NCBI GenBank assembly: GCA_023388175.1
Contig: JAEWGT010000008.1
Location: forward strand, 124,001-188,000
Reading direction: 5' to 3'
Length of the DNA: 64,000 nt
From: Pseudomonadota bacterium
GTDB lineage: Bacteria; Pseudomonadota; Alphaproteobacteria; Rhizobiales; Devosiaceae
Shown here: in pieces, positions 1 to 8,705 of the stretch
Layout of the letters: each line of letters opens with the position of its first letter
Position numbering within the stretch: the stretch's first letter is position 1
Notes under the pieces: generated by a model
Databases searched by the model: none
The model's input: the letters and a program-made list of their open reading frames with translations, nothing else
What the model was told of the DNA's origin: nothing
Translations under genes and position numbers: made by a program

Positions 1-276
1 GGCGATCGTGGCTGGCAGGTGCGGTTCGCCATCAATCTGAGCGAAATGGGCGAGGTCGGCGCACAGATATCGTTGCGCGGCGCAGTGACGGGCGTCTTGC
101 TCTGGGCGGATCGTCCCGAAGTGGCGGCCGCTCTGGGCGAGGGTGTGGAAGCACTGCGGCTGGAGCTGGAGGCGCTGTCGCTGCTGCCGGGCGCTATCGT
201 GGTGCGGGCCGGGGCACCCAGCAGTCCCGCCAATCCGACTTCTGCATCGGGCCATATCGTGGATGCGATGCTATGA
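1..276 (+). CDS. Flagellar hook-length control protein FliK-like, C-terminal fragment
   Basis: The reading frame is open at the left edge, so only the last 91 residues are visible. They resemble the Flg_hook domain of FliK: alternating hydrophobic strands (RFAINLSEMGEVGAQI, then ATGVLLWAD-like) followed by a helix rich in Leu and Glu (ALRLELEALSLLPG). FliK measures hook length and switches flagellar export specificity together with FlhB. The stop overlaps the start of the next gene by 4 bases (ATGA), which implies translational coupling. The next gene is an FlhB C-terminal homologue, and this pair is common in alphaproteobacterial flagellar loci. The family call rests on a short segment plus context, so it is probable rather than certain. 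Confidence 0.62.
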   Translation, partial: GDRGWQVRFAINLSEMGEVGAQISLRGAVTGVLLWADRPEVAAALGEGVEALRLELEALSLLPGAIVVRAGAPSSPANPTSASGHIVDAML

Positions 277-551
277 GCGACACGCCCACCGATCCCCGCG
301 CGCTGGCCGTTGCCCTGCATTATGAACAGGGCTCGCGCGAAGCGCCTCGCGTCGTGGCCAAGGGCAGGGGGCTGGTGGCGGAGAAGATCATCGCGCTGGC
401 CGAGGAAAATGGCGTGGTGATCGAAGCCAATCCGGTTCTGGCCGAGGCGTTGAGCGGGGTCGAGCTGGACGAGACCATCCCGGTAGAGCTCTATGAGGCC
501 ATGGCTGTCGTGATCGGCTATGTGTTGCGCCAGGCCCGCAAACGGCCCTGA
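273..551 (+). CDS. Stand-alone FlhB C-terminal-domain-like protein
   Basis: A 92-residue protein resembling the cytoplasmic C-terminal domain of FlhB/YscU export-switch proteins, without the membrane domain. Visible features are the N-terminal ALAVALHYEQG segment, the middle VVAKGRGLVAEKIIALAEENGV segment (family: V-A-K-G-x-x-x-x-A-x-x-I-x-x-x-A), and the acidic helix VELDETIPVELYEAMAVVIG. The autocleavage NPTH motif of true FlhB is absent: the family position carries ALHYEQG. It therefore probably does not self-cleave. It is coupled to the upstream FliK-like gene. Such stand-alone proteins (FhlB type) can modulate export; the exact role here is inferred. Confidence 0.82.
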   Translation: MSDTPTDPRALAVALHYEQGSREAPRVVAKGRGLVAEKIIALAEENGVVIEANPVLAEALSGVELDETIPVELYEAMAVVIGYVLRQARKRP

Positions 552-622
552 TTTACGCTGCGGCCTTGCGCCGTGACCTGCCGGTCCCCATGTCCAAACA
601 AACAGACATGGAGCAGGCCATC

Positions 623-1141
623 ATGAATTCGGAAGATCGAAGCGCCATCGAGGATCTGTTCCAGCGGCTGGCCAATGTCGAGCGCAATTCCGGCCCGCGC
701 GACCGCGAGGCGGAGCGCCTGATCTGGGAAAGGATGCGGGACAATCCGGCATCGGCCTATTTCATGGCGCAGACGATTCTCGTGCAGGAAGCGGCCTTGC
801 GGGCGCAGCAGCAGAAGATTGAGGAACTGGAAGCAGAAGCCGGTGGCGGCTCGGGGTTTCTGGACTCCATCTTTGGCGATGACCGCCCCAAGCGACCCAC
901 ACAGCGCCGCGATGGTCCGTGGGGCAGGCCCGCCGAAGGCGGATTTCTAGCCGGCGCGGCGCAGACCGCGCTTGGCGTCACCGGCGGCATGCTGCTTGGT
1001 TCGGCGATTGCCGGAATGTTTGGTACGCCCCCCGCTTCTGCCGGAGAACATCCGGATACCGGCGCACAAGACAGCGGCGATGGCGGGATGGACGGCGGTG
1101 ACGACTGGGGCGGCGGCTTCGATATCGGGGGTGAGTTCTGA
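623..1141 (+). CDS. DUF2076 family protein
   Basis: A 172-residue protein starting at MNSEDRSAIEDLFQRL, which matches the typical beginning of DUF2076 proteins; longer in-frame starts at 566 and 608 lack the family pattern. The N-terminal half is helical (residues 1-75, with an E/Q-rich coiled stretch near AALRAQQQKIEELEAEA). A basic/Gly linker and a small-residue hydrophobic segment follow (FLAGAAQTALGVTGGMLLGSAIAGMFG, about residues 110-137). The tail is very acidic and Gly/Asp rich and ends GGGFDIGGEF. Function is unknown. The hydrophobic segment may insert into a membrane. It stands alone, convergent with the SleB-like gene. Confidence 0.8.
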   Translation: MNSEDRSAIEDLFQRLANVERNSGPRDREAERLIWERMRDNPASAYFMAQTILVQEAALRAQQQKIEELEAEAGGGSGFLDSIFGDDRPKRPTQRRDGPWGRPAEGGFLAGAAQTALGVTGGMLLGSAIAGMFGTPPASAGEHPDTGAQDSGDGGMDGGDDWGGGFDIGGEF

Positions 1142-1151
1142 AACTCGCCTC

Positions 1152-1625
1152 TTATCGAACCGTGCGTTTTTCGTAAAACTCGTTGCCGCCTGCTTCGAGC
1201 ACATAGAACATGTTGTTATAGGGAAAGCGCAGGCCGGCGGTGTGGAAATGCTGCGCATTCTGCACGCCGGGATGGCGCGCGCCGCGCAGGACCTGGTCAG
1301 AGACCTGTGAGGCGAGAACGGCGCCGCTGTCGGTCATCGGTTTGCTAAGGACGCCCTGGGCGAACTGGTTTTTCTGGCCAACGACTTCACAGACCGATTT
1401 GGGATAGCGCGGATCGTTGACGCGGTTCATCACCACTGTGCCGACGGCCAGCATGCCATCGGCGCTGGAGCGGTTGGATTCAAAGTACATCGCGCGCATC
1501 ATGCACTCCTTCTCACTCATCTTGTTGAATGCGAAGTTCATGCCCAGAAACGAGCAGCCGCCGAGGCTGGTCACGGCGGTGGCAAGGACGGCAAGGCGCA
1601 GAACGGCGCGGGCAAGGCGAGGCAT
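1152..1625 (-). CDS. SleB-like cell wall hydrolase lipoprotein
   Basis: A 157-residue protein with a lipoprotein signal peptide: charged start, hydrophobic core and lipobox LGGC with Cys24 as the lipidation site. The rest is a Hydrolase_2 (SleB/CwlJ) domain: CMMRAMYFESN holds the family's catalytic Glu (E49), followed by AVGTVVMNRV, SVCEVVGQKNQF and PGVQNAQHFH. These enzymes are lytic transglycosylases or related peptidoglycan hydrolases. In non-sporulating alphaproteobacteria they act in wall turnover. At 157 residues it is little more than the domain plus an anchor. Outer-membrane attachment is inferred from the lipobox. Confidence 0.85.
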   Translation of the reverse strand: MPRLARAVLRLAVLATAVTSLGGCSFLGMNFAFNKMSEKECMMRAMYFESNRSSADGMLAVGTVVMNRVNDPRYPKSVCEVVGQKNQFAQGVLSKPMTDSGAVLASQVSDQVLRGARHPGVQNAQHFHTAGLRFPYNNMFYVLEAGGNEFYEKRTVR

Positions 1626-1717
1626 AGGGGCATTCCAGGCTGTGACAAAGAAGTGTCTCGGCCTGAAAATGCGCTCCTAGCCTTAAGGAAGGGCTCAGAA
1701 AAACGGTAAACGAAGCC

Positions 1718-2035
1718 TTAACGGCGCATAAGGCTCGCCAGCAGCAGAACAGTGCCCACCACGGCTATGGCCGGAATAGGATCGCGGCGGACGGCGCGGG
1801 CGCCGCGCCAAGCATGTGTACCGACCTGTTCGGCCAGTTGCACACCCTGCCGTGTGGCCTCGCGGCCGAATTCCGAAAAATTGTCGGACCAGTCATCGGC
1901 GGTGTGACTGGCCTGTTTGGACAGGGACCGGCCAATACGACGCATATCGCGCTGCAGGGATTCAATCCGGGCTTCAAGGCTGTTGGGGTCGCGGTGAGGC
2001 AGGCCGAGGCTGGCCAATACGTGATCAAGGGACAT
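1718..2035 (-). CDS. Small membrane-anchored hypothetical protein
   Basis: A 105-residue protein starting MSLDHVLASLGL. The first 80 residues are amphipathic and probably helical (ARIESLQRDMRRIGRSL, then TADDWSDNFSEFGRE). They end in a single C-terminal transmembrane helix (about residues 88-102) and a basic MRR tail, so it looks tail-anchored with the soluble part in the cytoplasm. The layout resembles ElaB/YqjD-type (DUF883) ribosome-associated tail-anchored proteins, but I do not see the family signature clearly. It is divergent from the membrane protein at 2145. Confidence 0.6.
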   Translation of the reverse strand: MSLDHVLASLGLPHRDPNSLEARIESLQRDMRRIGRSLSKQASHTADDWSDNFSEFGREATRQGVQLAEQVGTHAWRGARAVRRDPIPAIAVVGTVLLLASLMRR

Positions 2036-2144
2036 GGGACGCTCCGTGTTTGGAGGATCAACGAAATATCTGCGCCGCGGTTCCGTTTGCCCTTGATCCG
2101 CCTTTATGACGCAGCCATTTAGGTCGGGTGATGGAGACTCATCA

Positions 2145-2483
2145 ATGAGCAAGAGCACGGCACGCCTAAACCGCCTGTTCAACCGGCTGGAGCGCAGCGT
2201 TCCCGCATTCGCCGCCAACTGGCTCGCGCGGGTGCGGCGGCCTGAGGCGCGTTGGGTACGTATTCCGCTGGGTATTCTGCTCGTATTCGGCGGTATTTTC
2301 AGTTTCCTGCCCGTGCTGGGGATCTGGATGCTGCCGCTTGGGCTCCTGCTGCTGGCCGTGGACCTGATGTTTCTGCAGGGGCCGGTCAACATGGCCATTC
2401 TGCGTGGATCGCGCCGTTGGACCAGCTGGCAGCGGTCGCGCCGCGACAAGAAAAAGGCGCAGGACAAGAACTCCGCCGGCTAG
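2145..2483 (+). CDS. Small integral membrane protein, unknown function
   Basis: A 112-residue protein. The start at 2145 is chosen because GGAG lies at a good distance upstream; an in-frame ATG at 2106 has no such site. It has a basic N-terminus (RLNRLFNRLERSVP), one long hydrophobic hairpin (IPLGILLVFGGIFSFLPVL, then GIWMLPLGLLLLAVDLMFLQGP) and a very basic tail ending KKKAQDKNSAG. The two hydrophobic stretches separated by a short turn suggest a re-entrant or two-pass topology with both ends cytoplasmic. It resembles a conserved small hypothetical of Hyphomicrobiales; no function can be given. Its stop overlaps the end of the convergent nucleosidase gene by 4 bases. Confidence 0.65.
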   Translation: MSKSTARLNRLFNRLERSVPAFAANWLARVRRPEARWVRIPLGILLVFGGIFSFLPVLGIWMLPLGLLLLAVDLMFLQGPVNMAILRGSRRWTSWQRSRRDKKKAQDKNSAG

Positions 2484-3064
2484 GCATAGGCTGCTTCAAT
2501 AATATCGACTGCCGCCGCCAGCTTCTCGTCGACAATGTGCAGATAGCCCGTCCAGTCAGAGAGCTGGCTCAGCTCCGCCTGGCCATCGGAAATACCACGC
2601 AGGGCCAGAAGCGGAACACCAAAGCCCTGACAGGCGCGCAGGATGGCGTAGGTTTCCATATCCACCATATCCTCGCTTATGCCGTCATAGGCGGAGCCCG
2701 ACACGACATTGCCGCCCGTCGACAAGCTCGCCGGAACGAGCCCCGGCACCAGCGGTTCGAGCTGGAGAGTTGAGGGCAGGCCGAGAAAAGGCGTTTCACC
2801 CCGTGGGAAGCCCAGCGCGGAGGCATCCATGTCACGGTAGCTCACAGAGGTGGCCTGATAGACGCCGCAATGTTCGAGCCGGCGGGAACCGGCGGAGCCA
2901 AGGGAAACCACCAGACGCGGCAGGCTTTCGGCGCGGGCGGACAGGGTCCTGGTCGTGTTGATGGCCGCCTCCACCGGCCCGACCCCCACCATGATCGGCG
3001 TGATACGGGCGCGTAGATGGGGGCCATATTCGGCGTCGGCGGCCATGAGGTAGAGAATGGACAT
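2480..3064 (-). CDS. mtnN: 5'-methylthioadenosine/S-adenosylhomocysteine nucleosidase
   Basis: A phosphorylase-type nucleosidase that cleaves the glycosidic bond of MTA and SAH, feeding methionine salvage and removing a methylation inhibitor. Seen in the sequence: the N-terminal AADAEYG, corresponding to the AMEEE strand with its catalytic Glu; the Gly-rich SLGSAGS loop; VDMETYAILRAC, holding the purine/ribose-binding Met-Glu; and LRGISDG with the catalytic Asp. At 194 residues it is compact compared with about 230 for the E. coli enzyme, mainly in the middle, but the key residues are present. A single gene convergent with the small membrane protein at 2145. Confidence 0.8.
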   Translation of the reverse strand: MSILYLMAADAEYGPHLRARITPIMVGVGPVEAAINTTRTLSARAESLPRLVVSLGSAGSRRLEHCGVYQATSVSYRDMDASALGFPRGETPFLGLPSTLQLEPLVPGLVPASLSTGGNVVSGSAYDGISEDMVDMETYAILRACQGFGVPLLALRGISDGQAELSQLSDWTGYLHIVDEKLAAAVDIIEAAYA

Positions 3065-3187
3065 GGGGCGAGTTTATCACGCACCACCGGGCCGCCAAGG
3101 TGCTGAATTCTTTGCGGTTCCGTAACCGATGTCGGACATTATGTAGTGAAGGCGCCGCAGAAGGCGGTTGGCCTGGCGGGTGTGAAC

Positions 3188-3475
3188 ATGCGTTTTGCGG
3201 TCGTGAGTGAAAACAGGGAATGGAGCGAGCCGGGCCGTACAGCCGACACAGCTCATATAGTCCATTCCTCGGAAGTCTATGCCGAAGCGCGGCGGCGCAA
3301 GGCGGCGCTAGGGCTCGATGAGTGGCGGCTGCGCGAATATGTCAGCGGTACGCCCGTGCCCGTGCGCATCCGCCAGCTTTGCGAGCAGATCGATCTGGCC
3401 GCGGAAGCCATGGCGCGCATGTCGCAAATTCCGGAAAGTTTCCGCGACGATCTCTATTGGCCGCGTTGCTGGTAG
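3188..3475 (+). CDS. Hypothetical protein
   Basis: A 95-residue soluble, charged protein with no family I recognise. Starts at 3188 (ATG, MRFAVVSENREW) or 3146 (GTG) are both possible. The first would give a protein with two helical blocks (VYAEARRRKAALGLDEWRLREYV and RIRQLCEQIDLAAEAMARM) ending in DDLYWPRCW. Base composition is like the surroundings. It lies divergent from mtnN with about 120 bp between the starts. Confidence 0.5.
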   Translation: MRFAVVSENREWSEPGRTADTAHIVHSSEVYAEARRRKAALGLDEWRLREYVSGTPVPVRIRQLCEQIDLAAEAMARMSQIPESFRDDLYWPRCW

Positions 3476-3571
3476 GCGTCTGATCGAACTATTTGCAGGG
3501 CAGCCACCCTGAATCGGGGATGACACGAGGCGCGGAAGCCTCGATTTTCAGCGCGGTCCAGGAGAGTCCCG

Positions 3572-4051
3572 ATGCGCCGCGTTCTGATCATTGCCGTCCT
3601 GTCGCTGTTTGCCAGTCCCGCTCAGGCCGGATGGTCGTTTCTGGATGAAAGCGACGATCAAGGTCCAATATTCAAGGCTGCTGTACTCGATGTCGGGGGT
3701 AAGGTTGAATTGCAATATTATTGCGATGACTGGTTTCCCGGCATGATCGATCTCAACATCTACACGGGCGAAACCTTCGATCAGAACAGCGCCTACGCCG
3801 CCGATGGCATCATGACCGTTTCAATCGATGGTGAGGCTTCGATTGACGCAACGGCATTTTTCGATGATTTCGAGGGTGAGCTGCTGATTTTCACTTCCAA
3901 CTTCGACATCGAAAATCTGGAGGACGTGCTGATCGCCATGGCGACTGCCCAGCAAAGCATTGGCGTTGGTTTCTACGGGCGGAACTATCTGTTCCCGGCG
4001 GAAAACGTATTCGACGTCCTTCAGCAGATGGCAGAAAAATGCCCGCAGTGA
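3572..4051 (+). CDS. Secreted hypothetical protein
   Basis: A 159-residue protein with a clear Sec signal peptide (basic MRR, hydrophobic IIAVLSLFA, cleavage after SPAQA). GGAG precedes the ATG. The mature part is acidic and beta-rich (KVELQYYCDDW, GIMTVSIDGEASIDATAFFDDFEGELLIFTS), with two Cys near its ends that could form a disulphide. Periplasmic location is inferred. No family is recognised. Confidence 0.65.
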   Translation: MRRVLIIAVLSLFASPAQAGWSFLDESDDQGPIFKAAVLDVGGKVELQYYCDDWFPGMIDLNIYTGETFDQNSAYAADGIMTVSIDGEASIDATAFFDDFEGELLIFTSNFDIENLEDVLIAMATAQQSIGVGFYGRNYLFPAENVFDVLQQMAEKCPQ

Positions 4052-4203
4052 TGGAGCGCCTGTCGAACTGAGGCGGCCTTGCTCGTCTGGGATTACAGCC
4101 CGCCGCATGCTGACATGTATCGTCAGCGGTAGGGGTAAGGCTGTATCATCAGAAGCATGGGCGCGGCCTTGGGGCGTGTGCCTGACTTTTTGGACAGGTC
4201 GCC

Positions 4204-5553
4204 ATGAAGCCCTTTCACCAGATTCTCGCCAATAACCTTGTGGCCAATGTCACCAATTTTACGGTGTGGTTCGCCATTACCTTCTGGATTTTCCTGGAAA
4301 CCCAGTCGGTGTTTGCAACCGGCATGGTGGCAGGCATTTATCTGATATTCACGGCAGCCCTCGGATTCTGGCTCGGCTCGATTGTCGATCACAATGCCAA
4401 GAAGCTGACCATGATGGGATCGAGTGTCGTCTCGGCCCTGTTCTATGCCGCCGCGCTGGTCCTTCTGCTGCTCGAGCCGGAAGGGGCCTTTACCGATCCG
4501 TTCGGACCCTATCTCTGGCTGTTCGTGCTGGTGGTCATGCTCGGTGTGCTGGCCGGCAATATCCGCGCCATCGCGTTGCCGACGCTGGTGACCATCCTTA
4601 TTCCCGAGGGCGAGCGCGACAAGGCCAACGGCCTGGTGGGCATGGTCAGCGGTATCGGCTTTCTGACCACGTCGGTTATCTCGGGATTTCTGGTCGCCTA
4701 TACCGGCATGTTCGGCGTGCTGTCTTTGGCGTTCATCATGACACTCCTGGCCTTCCTGCATCTGTCCGCAGTGACGATCGATGAGGGGCGGCCCGAGCCC
4801 AGTGCGGATGCGCCCGCCGAACCAAAGCGCGTGGACATTGCGGGGACCATCCGCGTCATCGCCGCCGTACCGGGCCTGTTTGCGCTGATCTTTTTCGCCT
4901 GCTTCAACAATTTCCTCGGCGGCATCTTCATGGCGCTGCTCGATGCCTACGGGCTGTCGCTGGTGTCTGTAGAGATCTGGGGTCTGCTGTTTGGCGTCCT
5001 TTCCACCGCCTTCATCGCCAGCGGCATCATCATCGCCAAGACGGGGCTGGGAAAAAATCCCTTGCGCACTCTGCTGATGGTCAATCTCATCACCTGGTCG
5101 GTGTGCTGCGTCTTCACCATCCAGCCATCGATCTGGCTGCTCGCGGCGGGCTGTTTTGTGTGGATGCTGCTTGGCCCCTATGCCGAGGCTGCAGAGCACA
5201 CGACGCTGCAAAAGGTCGTGCCGCTGGAGCGGCAGGGGCGGGTTTTCGGCTTTGCCCAATCCATCGAGCAATCGGCCTCGCCGCTGACGGCCTTCCTGAT
5301 CGGGCCGCTGACGCAGTTCGTGGTCATCCCCTTCATGACCGATGGGGCAGGGGCGGACACGATCGGCCGGTGGTTCGGCACCGGCCCGGCGCGCGGCATT
5401 GCGCTGGTCTTCACCATTGCCGGGGTGGTCGGGGTGATCGTCACCATTATTGCCTTCAATTCCCGGTATTACCGGCAATTGTCGGCGGCCTATGCGGCGG
5501 GCAGGGACGATGATGGTGAGGATGGCGGGGCGGCTGTCGCCAGCCCCGCCTGA
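4204..5553 (+). CDS. MFS transporter (DHA3/EntS-like)
   Basis: A 449-residue carrier with 12 predicted helices. It has an N-domain (FTVWFAITFWIFLETQ; GIYLIFTAALGFWLGSIVDHNAKK, holding the family's G-x-x-x-D-x-x-x-x-K/R loop between helices 2 and 3), a central cytoplasmic linker around residues 200-220, and a C-domain ending in an acidic tail. The unbroken second half includes EAAEHTTLQKVVPLERQGRVFG, typical of macrolide/enterobactin-exporter-like MFS proteins. Substrate is unknown. It is convergent with a second MFS gene 15 bp downstream. Confidence 0.8.
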   Translation: MKPFHQILANNLVANVTNFTVWFAITFWIFLETQSVFATGMVAGIYLIFTAALGFWLGSIVDHNAKKLTMMGSSVVSALFYAAALVLLLLEPEGAFTDPFGPYLWLFVLVVMLGVLAGNIRAIALPTLVTILIPEGERDKANGLVGMVSGIGFLTTSVISGFLVAYTGMFGVLSLAFIMTLLAFLHLSAVTIDEGRPEPSADAPAEPKRVDIAGTIRVIAAVPGLFALIFFACFNNFLGGIFMALLDAYGLSLVSVEIWGLLFGVLSTAFIASGIIIAKTGLGKNPLRTLLMVNLITWSVCCVFTIQPSIWLLAAGCFVWMLLGPYAEAAEHTTLQKVVPLERQGRVFGFAQSIEQSASPLTAFLIGPLTQFVVIPFMTDGAGADTIGRWFGTGPARGIALVFTIAGVVGVIVTIIAFNSRYYRQLSAAYAAGRDDDGEDGGAAVASPA

Positions 5554-5568
5554 TTGGTAATCCTATCG

Positions 5569-6792
5569 TTACGCGGGCACGGCGCATTCGGGCATCGTGT
5601 CCTGCTTTTTAGGCGGGAAGGCCAGCGCCAGGCCGGCAGCGGCCAGGCCAATGGCGGCAGAGGCGATGTAAAGCCAGTGATAGTCGCCGAAAGTGTCGAA
5701 GAGATAGCCGCCACCCAATGGACCGAATGCCATGCCGATGGATGAGGTCATGGTAATGCCGCCCAGCACTGTGCCCATGACCTTGGGGCCGAAATAGTCG
5801 CGGGCCAGCACGGAATAGAGCGGCATGACACCGCCATAGACCAGGCCCAGGACCACGGCCAGCATGTAGAAATGCGGCAATTCGCTGACATAGATGTAGA
5901 GGTAGATGCCGATGGCCTGCAGCGCCAGACCGGCAACGATGACGCGTTTGACCCCGATCCGGTCGGCCAGCACGCCAAAGATGACGCGGCCGAACAGGCC
6001 TGCAAAACCCTCGATGCTATATATGCTGGCGGCCGCCAGCGCGGACGCGCCGCACAGCATCGCATAGCTGACCGTATGGAAGATCGGTCCCGAATGGGCA
6101 GCGCAGCAGAGGAAGAAGACGCCGGCAAGAATGAAGAATTGCGGGGTGCGGAAAATCGCCGCCATGTTGCCGGGCCGCGGCTCGGCAGGCGCGACATCGC
6201 TGGCTGGGCTAGGCGCGGCCGCCATGGCCTCGGGTGCGCGGCGGATAAGGAAGGCGGCAGGAAGGATGAGAAGCGTGGCGGCGATGGCGGTCATCGTCAT
6301 GGCGGTCCGCCAGCCATAAGTCTCGATGAGGATGGTCGCCAATGGGGTGATGGTCATTGGCGCAACGCCGCCGCCAAGCGAGACCAGCGATACCGCTAGG
6401 CTGCGGTGCTTGTCGAACCAGCCCAATGTGGTGGCGATCAGGGGAGCGAAGAATGCGCCCCCCGACGCACCGACCAGTCCACCATACGCAAACTGGAAAA
6501 CCAGCAGATTTTCCGCGCGGCTGGCGACGAAAAGGCCGAGACCCAAAAGGCACGCCGCAATGAGCACGACGGGGCGCGCGCCGATGCGGTCGGTCAGGGT
6601 GCCCCACAGGAAGCCGGCGACGCCCATGACCACGAAGCCGACGGTCATGGCACCGGAAATACCCGCCCGGCTCCAGCCTGTTTGTTCGGATATGGGTTGC
6701 AGATAGACGGGCAGGGCGAACATGGCGCCCATTGCCAGACAAGTGATCAACGCCCCGGCGGCCACGATCACCCAGCCATAATGCCGTTCCAT
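5569..6792 (-). CDS. MFS transporter (OFA/monocarboxylate-like)
   Basis: A 407-residue 12-helix carrier. The start at 6792 is chosen because GAGGAG lies just upstream and the protein begins MERHYGWVIVAAG, the usual opening of OFA/MCT-type carriers; longer in-frame starts add non-homologous sequence. Helix 2-3 loop GTLTDRIGARP and the matching C-half loop GVLADRIGVKR are both intact. Relatives move oxalate, formate or other monocarboxylates, so an organic acid is a reasonable but unproven substrate. Monocistronic by spacing; divergent from the VWA gene at 6914. Confidence 0.82.
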   Translation of the reverse strand: MERHYGWVIVAAGALITCLAMGAMFALPVYLQPISEQTGWSRAGISGAMTVGFVVMGVAGFLWGTLTDRIGARPVVLIAACLLGLGLFVASRAENLLVFQFAYGGLVGASGGAFFAPLIATTLGWFDKHRSLAVSLVSLGGGVAPMTITPLATILIETYGWRTAMTMTAIAATLLILPAAFLIRRAPEAMAAAPSPASDVAPAEPRPGNMAAIFRTPQFFILAGVFFLCCAAHSGPIFHTVSYAMLCGASALAAASIYSIEGFAGLFGRVIFGVLADRIGVKRVIVAGLALQAIGIYLYIYVSELPHFYMLAVVLGLVYGGVMPLYSVLARDYFGPKVMGTVLGGITMTSSIGMAFGPLGGGYLFDTFGDYHWLYIASAAIGLAAAGLALAFPPKKQDTMPECAVPA

Positions 6793-6913
6793 TTTGACAT
6801 TCTCCTCGCAGGATTGCTCCTGCATGACGGATGAGGCGCCTGTTATTCGACAGCGGCAAGCAGAATTGTGTGTGTCCCTTGCCGGGGCAGGCGGCACGCC
6901 ACATATTCAAGCC

Positions 6914-7636
6914 ATGAGTGAAAAGAATCCGACGAGACGGCGCGAGGGCGTCGTTGGACCGCAAGGCGAAGTACGGGACGAGATCGCCGCCTTCGTGCAG
7001 AAGGTGGGCAAGCTGGCGCGGCCCAAAGCGCAGGAGGATGGGCGGCTGCTCTTCGCCATGGATGCCACCATGAGCCGCCAGCCGACATGGGATATGGCGG
7101 TTTCACTGCAGGCCGGCATGTTCGAGGCTATTCCCAGCGAGGCGCATCTGCAGGTGCAGTTGCTGTATTTCCGGGGGCTTGGCGAGTGCCGCGCATCCAA
7201 ATGGGTGACCGACGCCACGGCGCTGTCGCGGCTGATGAGCGGGATCTCCTGCCAGGGCGGCAATACGCAGATCGGCAAGGTGTTTGCCCATGCGCGTGAC
7301 GAGCACAAGCGCCGCCGTATCAATGCGGTGGTTTTCGTGGGCGACGCCATAGAGGAAAATGTGGACGCGCTCTGCGCCAAGGCGGGTGAACTGGGCCTGC
7401 TCGGACTGCCGGTCTTCGTGTTCCAGGAGAACCGAGATGAACGCGTCGAAGCCGCGTTCCGTGAATTTGCGCGTTTGTCCAAAGGTGCTTATGCACGGTT
7501 CGACAATTCCGCGCCGGGGCAATTGGCGGCGCTGCTGAAGGCGGTGGCCGCCTATGCCAGCGGCGGGCGGGCGCGTCTGCGCCTGCAATCGGGTGGTGAG
7601 GCGCGGGCGCTGCTGGCGCAGATCGAGGGTAGATGA
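6914..7636 (+). CDS. VWA domain-containing protein
   Basis: A 240-residue cytoplasmic protein, most of it one von Willebrand factor A fold. The first strand is [16 protein letters not shown], with the metal site in the form D-A-T-M-S instead of the classical D-x-S-x-S. Further elements are [26 protein letters not shown] (the family Thr) and [13 protein letters not shown]. The basic start is [10 protein letters not shown]. Its stop overlaps the start of the J-domain gene by 4 bases, so the two are coupled and probably act together, for example as a metal-dependent scaffold for a chaperone. I did not find a named family. Confidence 0.75.
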   Translation: MSEKNPTRRREGVVGPQGEVRDEIAAFVQKVGKLARPKAQEDGRLLFAMDATMSRQPTWDMAVSLQAGMFEAIPSEAHLQVQLLYFRGLGECRASKWVTDATALSRLMSGISCQGGNTQIGKVFAHARDEHKRRRINAVVFVGDAIEENVDALCAKAGELGLLGLPVFVFQENRDERVEAAFREFARLSKGAYARFDNSAPGQLAALLKAVAAYASGGRARLRLQSGGEARALLAQIEGR

Positions 7637-8355
7637 GCTGGATTTTGATTGTTGGGTTCGGCCTTCTGGGCGCCCTGTGGCTGTTTCAAATGGCCCGCAC
7701 CATGGACCGGCGCGTGCTGATGGCCAGCCTGCGCTGGATCGTGGGCGGGTTTGCCGCGCTCATCGCTCTTGCGGCTCTGCTGTTCCGGCGCATCGATATC
7801 GCCATGATCGTCGGCGCGCTGGCCGCGTCTGTTCTGCTCCGGGGACGGATCGGGCAGTTCTCCTTTGACAGCGTCAGTGGTGGCAATTCCAATATCTCCA
7901 AGGTCCGTAGCCGCTTTCTGGCCATGGAACTCGATCACGATACCGGTGACCTGTCTGGCCGCGTGCTGGACGGGCAATTTGCCGGTTGGGACCTGCTGGA
8001 TCTGGGCGAGAATGAAACCCGCATCCTGATCGAGGAAATCGGCCACGATGCGGAAAGCGTCAACCTGCTCGAAAGCTGGCTTGATACCAACCGGGCCGGT
8101 TGGCGGGAATATTTCGAGGAGCAGGCTGGCGGGGCCGGGCAGGGCGGTGGCACGGGCGCAGGCGGATCCCGCGACCCGGTTGCAGAAGCCTATGCGGTTC
8201 TTGGCCTCAAGCCCGGCGCGAGTGCAGATGAGATCAAGGCGGCACACCGCGAACTGATGAAGGGCGTGCATCCTGATCGTGGCGGATCGGAATTTCTGGC
8301 TGCCAAGATAAACGAAGCCCGGGACCTGCTGCTGGAACGGGCCGGACGCAATTGA
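7633..8355 (+). CDS. Membrane-anchored DnaJ (J-domain) protein
   Basis: A 240-residue protein. The N-terminal 90 residues hold two to three transmembrane helices ([49 protein letters not shown]). A soluble middle follows ([18 protein letters not shown], a segment typical of DjlA/TIM14-like bacterial proteins), then a Gly-rich linker and a C-terminal J domain. The HPD motif is at residues 213-215 in [12 protein letters not shown]. It should recruit DnaK to the inner membrane. The layout resembles mitochondrial TIM14/Pam18-like proteins of alphaproteobacteria. It is translationally coupled to the VWA gene. Confidence 0.88.
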   Translation: MSWILIVGFGLLGALWLFQMARTMDRRVLMASLRWIVGGFAALIALAALLFRRIDIAMIVGALAASVLLRGRIGQFSFDSVSGGNSNISKVRSRFLAMELDHDTGDLSGRVLDGQFAGWDLLDLGENETRILIEEIGHDAESVNLLESWLDTNRAGWREYFEEQAGGAGQGGGTGAGGSRDPVAEAYAVLGLKPGASADEIKAAHRELMKGVHPDRGGSEFLAAKINEARDLLLERAGRN

Positions 8356-8437
8356 GGCTGCCGTGCCGGCGGCGCAGGACACGAAGTTTCCGCTTTCCGG
8401 TGCTGTAAGCCTGCCGACCGAACTGTGGAGCGCTCGT

Positions 8438-8665
8438 GTGAAGCCTGTCCTGATTCTTGCAATGCTGCTGGCCATGCCAGTGGTCAGCGCCCTGGCACAG
8501 CAGCCGGCGCCTGATTCTCAACTCTGCCGCTCACAGCTCAAGCTGCTTATCTCCGGTGACAAGCTCACGGAGGAAGAAGCGGCGCGTTTCGAGACGCAAT
8601 GCCTCTGCCTTGAAGCGCGTGAGCGTAGCGATTCTGCCGCCGTGCAGGACAGGTGTGCTCGTTGA
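8438..8665 (+). CDS. Small secreted Cys-containing protein
   Basis: A 75-residue protein starting at GTG 8438, chosen because GGAG sits 7 nt upstream and the signal peptide begins right there (KPVLILAMLLAMPVVSALAQ, cleavage after ALA or AQQ). An in-frame upstream start at 8363 would put 25 polar residues before it. The mature chain of about 55 residues is highly charged and has four Cys (LCRSQ, CLCLEA, DRCAR), enough for two disulphides in the periplasm. Function unknown. Confidence 0.6.
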   Translation: MKPVLILAMLLAMPVVSALAQQPAPDSQLCRSQLKLLISGDKLTEEEAARFETQCLCLEARERSDSAAVQDRCAR

Positions 8666-8705
8666 GCGGAACGCCTGTGCTGTTTGATATTTTCGGAGAT
8701 ATTCA

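Noticed and set aside
4123..5478. A 451-codon open frame on the minus strand across the MFS gene
   Set aside because: The product is a run of H, Q, D, G and R without domains, lying exactly opposite an intact 12-helix transporter; a GC-rich shadow frame.
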